DNA from: Nostoc sp. NMS7
Lineage (GTDB): Bacteria > Cyanobacteriota > Cyanobacteriia > Cyanobacteriales > Nostocaceae
Assembly: GCF_017115085.1 (NCBI RefSeq)
Contig: NZ_JABXKJ010000208.1
Span: 1 to 45,936 of the forward strand
DNA length: 45,936 nt
Direction: 5' to 3'
Part shown: positions 43,022 through 45,936 of the stretch, in pieces
How positions within the stretch are numbered: position 1 is the stretch's first letter
How the letters are laid out: the number at the start of each line of letters is the position of its first letter
Notes under the pieces: generated by a model
Databases searched by the model: none
What the model saw: only the letters and a program-made list of their open reading frames with translations
What the model was told of the DNA's origin: nothing
Made by a program: the position numbers and the translations under genes

Positions 43022-43164
43022 TTCGTAATTAATTCAAGGTTTTAAGTCCTTGTGTAGTGCCAGAGTTCCAATCTGTAGGCGTATATAGGACTCCTATTTG
43101 ATTTTTGAACAAATTAAGTACCAATCGAAAAGGCTTATTCCCTACTCCCCACTCCCTATTCATT

Positions 43165-44001
43165 ATGACTAATTACACATTACAAGCAAGCCGCGAATGG
43201 TGGTCACAACAATGGCTAGATTTGCTAGATTCCTATCGCTTTAAAAAGCGTTTAGAACGTGCGAGAAACTATGCTCGTCAAGGAAATGTTTTGAGCATTG
43301 AATTTAAAGGTGCAAAAGTATTGGCTAGGGTACAAGGTAGCGAAATTGAACCTTATAAAGTTTCGCTTTCTCTGGAACCTTTTAGCGATGAACAGTGGGG
43401 TTATGTAATTGAAACTATGTCCCAAAGGGCAATTTTTGCCGCCAAACTTTTGGCAGGAGAAATGCCACAAAATATAGAAGAAGTGTTCACAGCTAATGGT
43501 CTTTCGATATTTCCATTTACCCTTGCTGATATCCAGAGTAAATGCTCTTGCCCGGATAAAGTAAATCCCTGCAAACACGTTGGTGCAGTATACTATCAGT
43601 TAGGCGATCGCTTCAGTGAAGACCCTTTTATACTATTTCAATTGCGCGGACGTACCAAAGAGCAAATTATCAGCGATTTACGTCATTTACGTAGTGCCAA
43701 GATTGAACCCAATACGCCAGAAACGCTTGATATTCAACAGTCAATTCCTAATAACAAATACTCTGTAAAAATTGATTCTTTCTGGCAATACAATGAGCCA
43801 CTAGAGTCATCCTTAGTAGTGATTACACCTTCCAGTAGCGAGACGATATTAGATGTATTAGGAGTAATTCCCCTAGCGAAGGAAGAGGAAAATGCAGTAA
43901 ATTCAACTTCGAGTGATGTGGTCATGAAGTATTTGAAAACAGTTTACAGGGATGTGAGCCAGAAGGCTGTTTTAGCAGCGATGAATGTGGGAAGAAGCTA
44001 A
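43165..44001 (+). CDS. SWIM zinc-finger protein (likely SNF2 helicase partner)
   Basis: 278 residues from ATG at 43165 (MTNYTLQASREWWSQQWLDLL); the frame opens earlier only through spacer repeats. The zinc site is C127-S-C129, then C136-K-H138 (CSC-PDKVNP-CKH), a SWIM motif. The N-terminal RARNYARQGNVLSIEFKGAKVLARVQGS and FTLADIQSKCSC are typical of bacterial SWIM proteins coded beside SNF2 helicases (for example the Rv2101/Rv2102 pair in Mycobacterium, from memory). SWIM fingers bind DNA or proteins. The gene is separated from the helicase here by the caspase/STAND block. Confidence 0.88.
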   Translation: MTNYTLQASREWWSQQWLDLLDSYRFKKRLERARNYARQGNVLSIEFKGAKVLARVQGSEIEPYKVSLSLEPFSDEQWGYVIETMSQRAIFAAKLLAGEMPQNIEEVFTANGLSIFPFTLADIQSKCSCPDKVNPCKHVGAVYYQLGDRFSEDPFILFQLRGRTKEQIISDLRHLRSAKIEPNTPETLDIQQSIPNNKYSVKIDSFWQYNEPLESSLVVITPSSSETILDVLGVIPLAKEEENAVNSTSSDVVMKYLKTVYRDVSQKAVLAAMNVGRS

Positions 44002-44063
44002 TACTAATTTGTAATATCATGTCCGCTTGATTACTTATTAAACCTGAAGAACCCCACCCCGCC

Positions 44064-44104
44064 AAAGCTACGCTTTGTCTCCCCTCCCTGCAAGCGGGGA
44101 GGGG
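44064..44104. repeat. Two hairpins between convergent genes
   Basis: AAAGC tac GCTTT (44064-44076) is followed by CCCCTCCC tgcaagc g GGGAGGGG (44081-44104). This spacer separates the SWIM gene from the PCP_red gene on the other strand and may end both transcripts. The sequence is a familiar type of dispersed spacer repeat. Confidence 0.6.
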
Positions 44105-44162
44105 ATTAAGGGGAGCCAGTGCGGTCTTGGGGTTTCGGCTTTCTCGCTTCCAAGTAAATGTT

Positions 44163-44348
44163 TTATTGTCCAAACTCAAGCCTAGCCTGTTCTACTAAAT
44201 CAGCTGTCACAACCTCTTGCTCTGCTTCACGAGCCAGCTGTTCAATTCGGGCTTTAGCTTGAGTGCGGACAAAAAAGGGAATATTTTGTAACTTTTCCTT
44301 AGCTTCAGCTGTCCATTGCAAAGCATCAATAAAATTGGAATCGCTCAT
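44163..44348 (-). CDS. PCP_red-domain small protein (61 residues)
   Basis: WTAEAKEKLQNIPFFVRTQAKARIEQLAREAEQEVVTADLVEQAR matches the PCP_red family, a helical unit otherwise found at the C-terminus of ChlB, a subunit of the dark-operative protochlorophyllide reductase. Here it is the whole protein. Stand-alone copies exist in cyanobacteria (from memory); their role is not established. It lies 130 bases downstream of psbC on the same strand, behind a terminator. Confidence 0.85.
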   Translation of the reverse strand: MSDSNFIDALQWTAEAKEKLQNIPFFVRTQAKARIEQLAREAEQEVVTADLVEQARLEFGQ

Positions 44349-44406
44349 AGTATTAATTACCTTGGTAAGTGGCTCAGTTGAATCAGTAGATTACTAATTT
44401 TCCTAT

Positions 44407-44437
44407 AAAAAAAGCCCTTGCTTTTATGCAAGAGCCT
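44407..44437 (-). terminator. Rho-independent terminator of psbDC
   Basis: Read on the minus strand: GGCTCTTGC, loop ATAAAA, GCAAGGGCT, then TTTTTTT (a G-T pair is included). It lies 42 bases after the psbC stop codon. Confidence 0.85.
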
Positions 44438-44478
44438 TTAAATTATTTAATTGTCAGTGATGAGATAAACTTTACAAC

Positions 44479-45870
44479 CTAGTCAAGGTTGTCCATAAAC
44501 ATCACTGGCTCAGTATCACGGTTAATTCCTTTCTCAAAACCACCAGCAGCTGCCCGTGCGCGACCAGCGTGCCACAAGTGACCAACTAGGAAGAAAAATC
44601 CTAGTACGAAGTGAGAAGTCGCTAACCAAGCGCGAGGAGATACGTAGTTGAAGGAGTTAATCTCGGTAGCCACACCACCCACGGAGTTCAAAGAACCCAG
44701 AGGAGCGTGGGTCATGTATTCAGCAGCGCGACGGGCTTGCCAAGGCTGAATATCATTCTTGATTTTTTCCAGGTCAAGACCATTGGGGCCACGTAGAGGC
44801 TCCAACCAAGGTCCGCGGAAATCCCAGAAGCGCATGGTTTCACCACCGAAGATGATTTCACCAGTGGGAGAGCGCATCAGGTATTTACCCAATCCTGTGG
44901 GACCTTGGGCAGAACCGACGTTAGCACCCAAGCGTTGGTCACGAATCAAGAAGGTCAAAGCCTGAGCTTGAGAAGCTTCCGGACCCGTAGGACCGTAAAA
45001 TTCGCTGGGATAAACGGTGTTGTTAAACCAAACAAAGAGCGAAGCAATGAAGCCCATCAGGGAGAGAGCACCCAAGCTGTAGGAGAGATAAGCCTCACCA
45101 GACCAGATGGATGCACGACGTGACCAAGCAAAAGGCTTGGTGAGAATGTGGAAAATACCGCCAGCAATACAGATAAAGGCAATCCAGATGTGACCACCGA
45201 CCACATCTTCTAAGTTATTGACGCTGACAATCCAGCCTTCGCCACCGAAGGGAGACTTGATTACATAACCGAAGATAACCGCAGGGTTCAATGTTGGATT
45301 GGTAATAATCCGAACATCACCACCGCCTGGTGCCCAGGTGTCATACAAACCACCAAAGAACATTGCTTTTAGTACTAACAGCAGCGCACCGCATCCCAAA
45401 ATAATCAGGTGGAACCCGATGATATTGGTCATCTTGTTCTTATCTTTCCAGTCGTAACCAAAGAAAGAAGAGTATTCTTCTAAGGTTTCTGGACCACGGA
45501 CTGCATGATAGATACCGCCAAAGCCAAGGACGGCTGAGGAAATTAGGTGGAGTACACCGACAACAAAGTAGGGGAAGGTGTCGATGACTTCACCACCAGC
45601 ACCAACACCCCAACCCTGAGTGGCGAGGTGAGGTAACAGGATTAAGCCCTGCTCATACATGGGCTTTTCAGGAATGAAGTGAGCGACTTCAAATAAAGTC
45701 ATCGCTCCAGCCCAGAATACAATCAAACCAGCGTGGGCAACGTGGGCACCCAGTAGTTTGCCAGATAGGTTGATTAAACGTGCGTTACCAGACCACCAAG
45801 CAAATCCAGTCGATTCTTGGTCGCGTCCAGTACCGCCTAAAATATTTGGTCTATTAGAGAGCGTTACCAC
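44479..45870 (-). CDS. psbC: Photosystem II CP43 chlorophyll-binding protein PsbC
   Basis: 463 residues from GTG at 45870 (M/V-VTLSNRPNILGGTGRDQESTGFAWW). Inner antenna protein of photosystem II with six helices and the large lumenal loop holding the oxygen-evolving complex ligands; GGETMRFWDFRGPWLEPLRGPNGLD includes the Glu and Arg residues near the Mn cluster. Six helices are visible, with several His residues for chlorophyll a. The GTG lies inside the end of psbD, and GAGGAGG (45880-45886) sits 9 bases ahead. The start nine codons upstream is unused: that segment is psbD coding in another frame. Confidence 0.97.
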   Translation of the reverse strand: MVTLSNRPNILGGTGRDQESTGFAWWSGNARLINLSGKLLGAHVAHAGLIVFWAGAMTLFEVAHFIPEKPMYEQGLILLPHLATQGWGVGAGGEVIDTFPYFVVGVLHLISSAVLGFGGIYHAVRGPETLEEYSSFFGYDWKDKNKMTNIIGFHLIILGCGALLLVLKAMFFGGLYDTWAPGGGDVRIITNPTLNPAVIFGYVIKSPFGGEGWIVSVNNLEDVVGGHIWIAFICIAGGIFHILTKPFAWSRRASIWSGEAYLSYSLGALSLMGFIASLFVWFNNTVYPSEFYGPTGPEASQAQALTFLIRDQRLGANVGSAQGPTGLGKYLMRSPTGEIIFGGETMRFWDFRGPWLEPLRGPNGLDLEKIKNDIQPWQARRAAEYMTHAPLGSLNSVGGVATEINSFNYVSPRAWLATSHFVLGFFFLVGHLWHAGRARAAAGGFEKGINRDTEPVMFMDNLD

Positions 45871-45936
45871 GTGGTAATACCTCCTCAGGGAATACAAATT
45901 GTTCGTGGGGTTGATCTTGAGGAGCCATCCAAGCGC
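45854..45936 (-). CDS. psbD: Photosystem II D2 protein PsbD, C-terminal end (truncated by window)
   Basis: Minus-strand frame reads AWMAPQDQPHEQF then VFPEEVLPRGNAL and TAA, the C-terminus of D2. Its last 17 bases overlap the psbC start, giving translational coupling known from plastids and cyanobacteria. The rest of psbD lies beyond position 45936. Confidence 0.95.
   Translation of the reverse strand, partial: AWMAPQDQPHEQFVFPEEVLPRGNAL
45880..45886 (-). promoter_or_regulatory. Ribosome binding site of psbC
   Basis: GAGGAGG on the minus strand, inside psbD codons for PEEV, 9 bases before the GTG start. It supports GTG rather than an upstream ATG as the psbC start. Confidence 0.85.

Noticed and set aside
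45871..45897. PsbC start at ATG 45897
   Set aside because: This segment is the psbD C-terminus in another frame; GTG 45870 with GAGGAGG is the known type of start.

Overview
The window is chromosomal DNA of a cyanobacterium, most likely a filamentous, heterocyst-type Nostoc relative. The reasons are the psbD/psbC photosystem II pair with its 17-base overlap, a petL gene for cytochrome b6f, many GCGATCGC (HIP1) octamers, short tandem repeats of the TTGGGCA and GACAAGGGG families, and proteins that read like Nostoc orthologues (MurA, BioB, SNF2 helicase, FMN-dependent lactate/glycolate oxidase). The genus is my inference; no rRNA gene is present.

Layout. 1-9.2 kb: the 3' end of a large secreted or surface protein (cadherin-like repeats, two DUF4114 domains), then selO, an orphan SMI1/KNR4 protein, a small exported protein, a RimJ-like acetyltransferase, bioB, petL (31 codons, opposite strand), aroB and a Uma2-type nuclease. 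9.2-17.7 kb: a repeat-rich gap, a 45-residue membrane protein, a tyrosine phenol-lyase gene behind a small conserved gene, an acidic small protein, a SpoU-type RNA methyltransferase, tRNA-Leu(CAG), murA that appears to start at ATT, an M48 peptidase and a gene broken by one in-frame stop. 17.8-31 kb: lactate/glycolate oxidase, tRNA-Leu(CAA), a WecG/TagA glycosyltransferase, tRNA-Gln(TTG), two conserved cyanobacterial proteins, a methyltransferase, an FtsW/RodA protein, a protein of unknown function, a GGDEF-EAL c-di-GMP enzyme and an OvoA-like sulfoxide synthase without a methyltransferase domain. 31-34 kb: pnp and a GNAT acetyltransferase.

34-44 kb is the most unusual part. A SNF2-family helicase carries a 467-residue intein exactly in its Walker A motif and an in-frame insertion made of short tandem repeats. 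Downstream come a caspase-like protease, a MITE-like element, a 21-bp minisatellite and a STAND (NB-ARC plus TPR) ATPase, then a SWIM zinc-finger protein. The protease C-terminus and the STAND N-terminus share the same domain of about 46 residues (28 identities by hand alignment). This suggests that the STAND protein senses a trigger and recruits or activates the protease by homotypic contact: a probable conflict or programmed-death module placed between the helicase gene and its usual SWIM partner.

The right edge (44.1-45.9 kb) returns to core photosynthesis: a small PCP_red-domain protein, psbC and the end of psbD, all on the minus strand.

Many listed starts differ from the longest open frame, because start-codon context, ribosome binding sites or family N-termini favour an internal start. 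All similarity statements come from recognition and hand comparison, not database searches.
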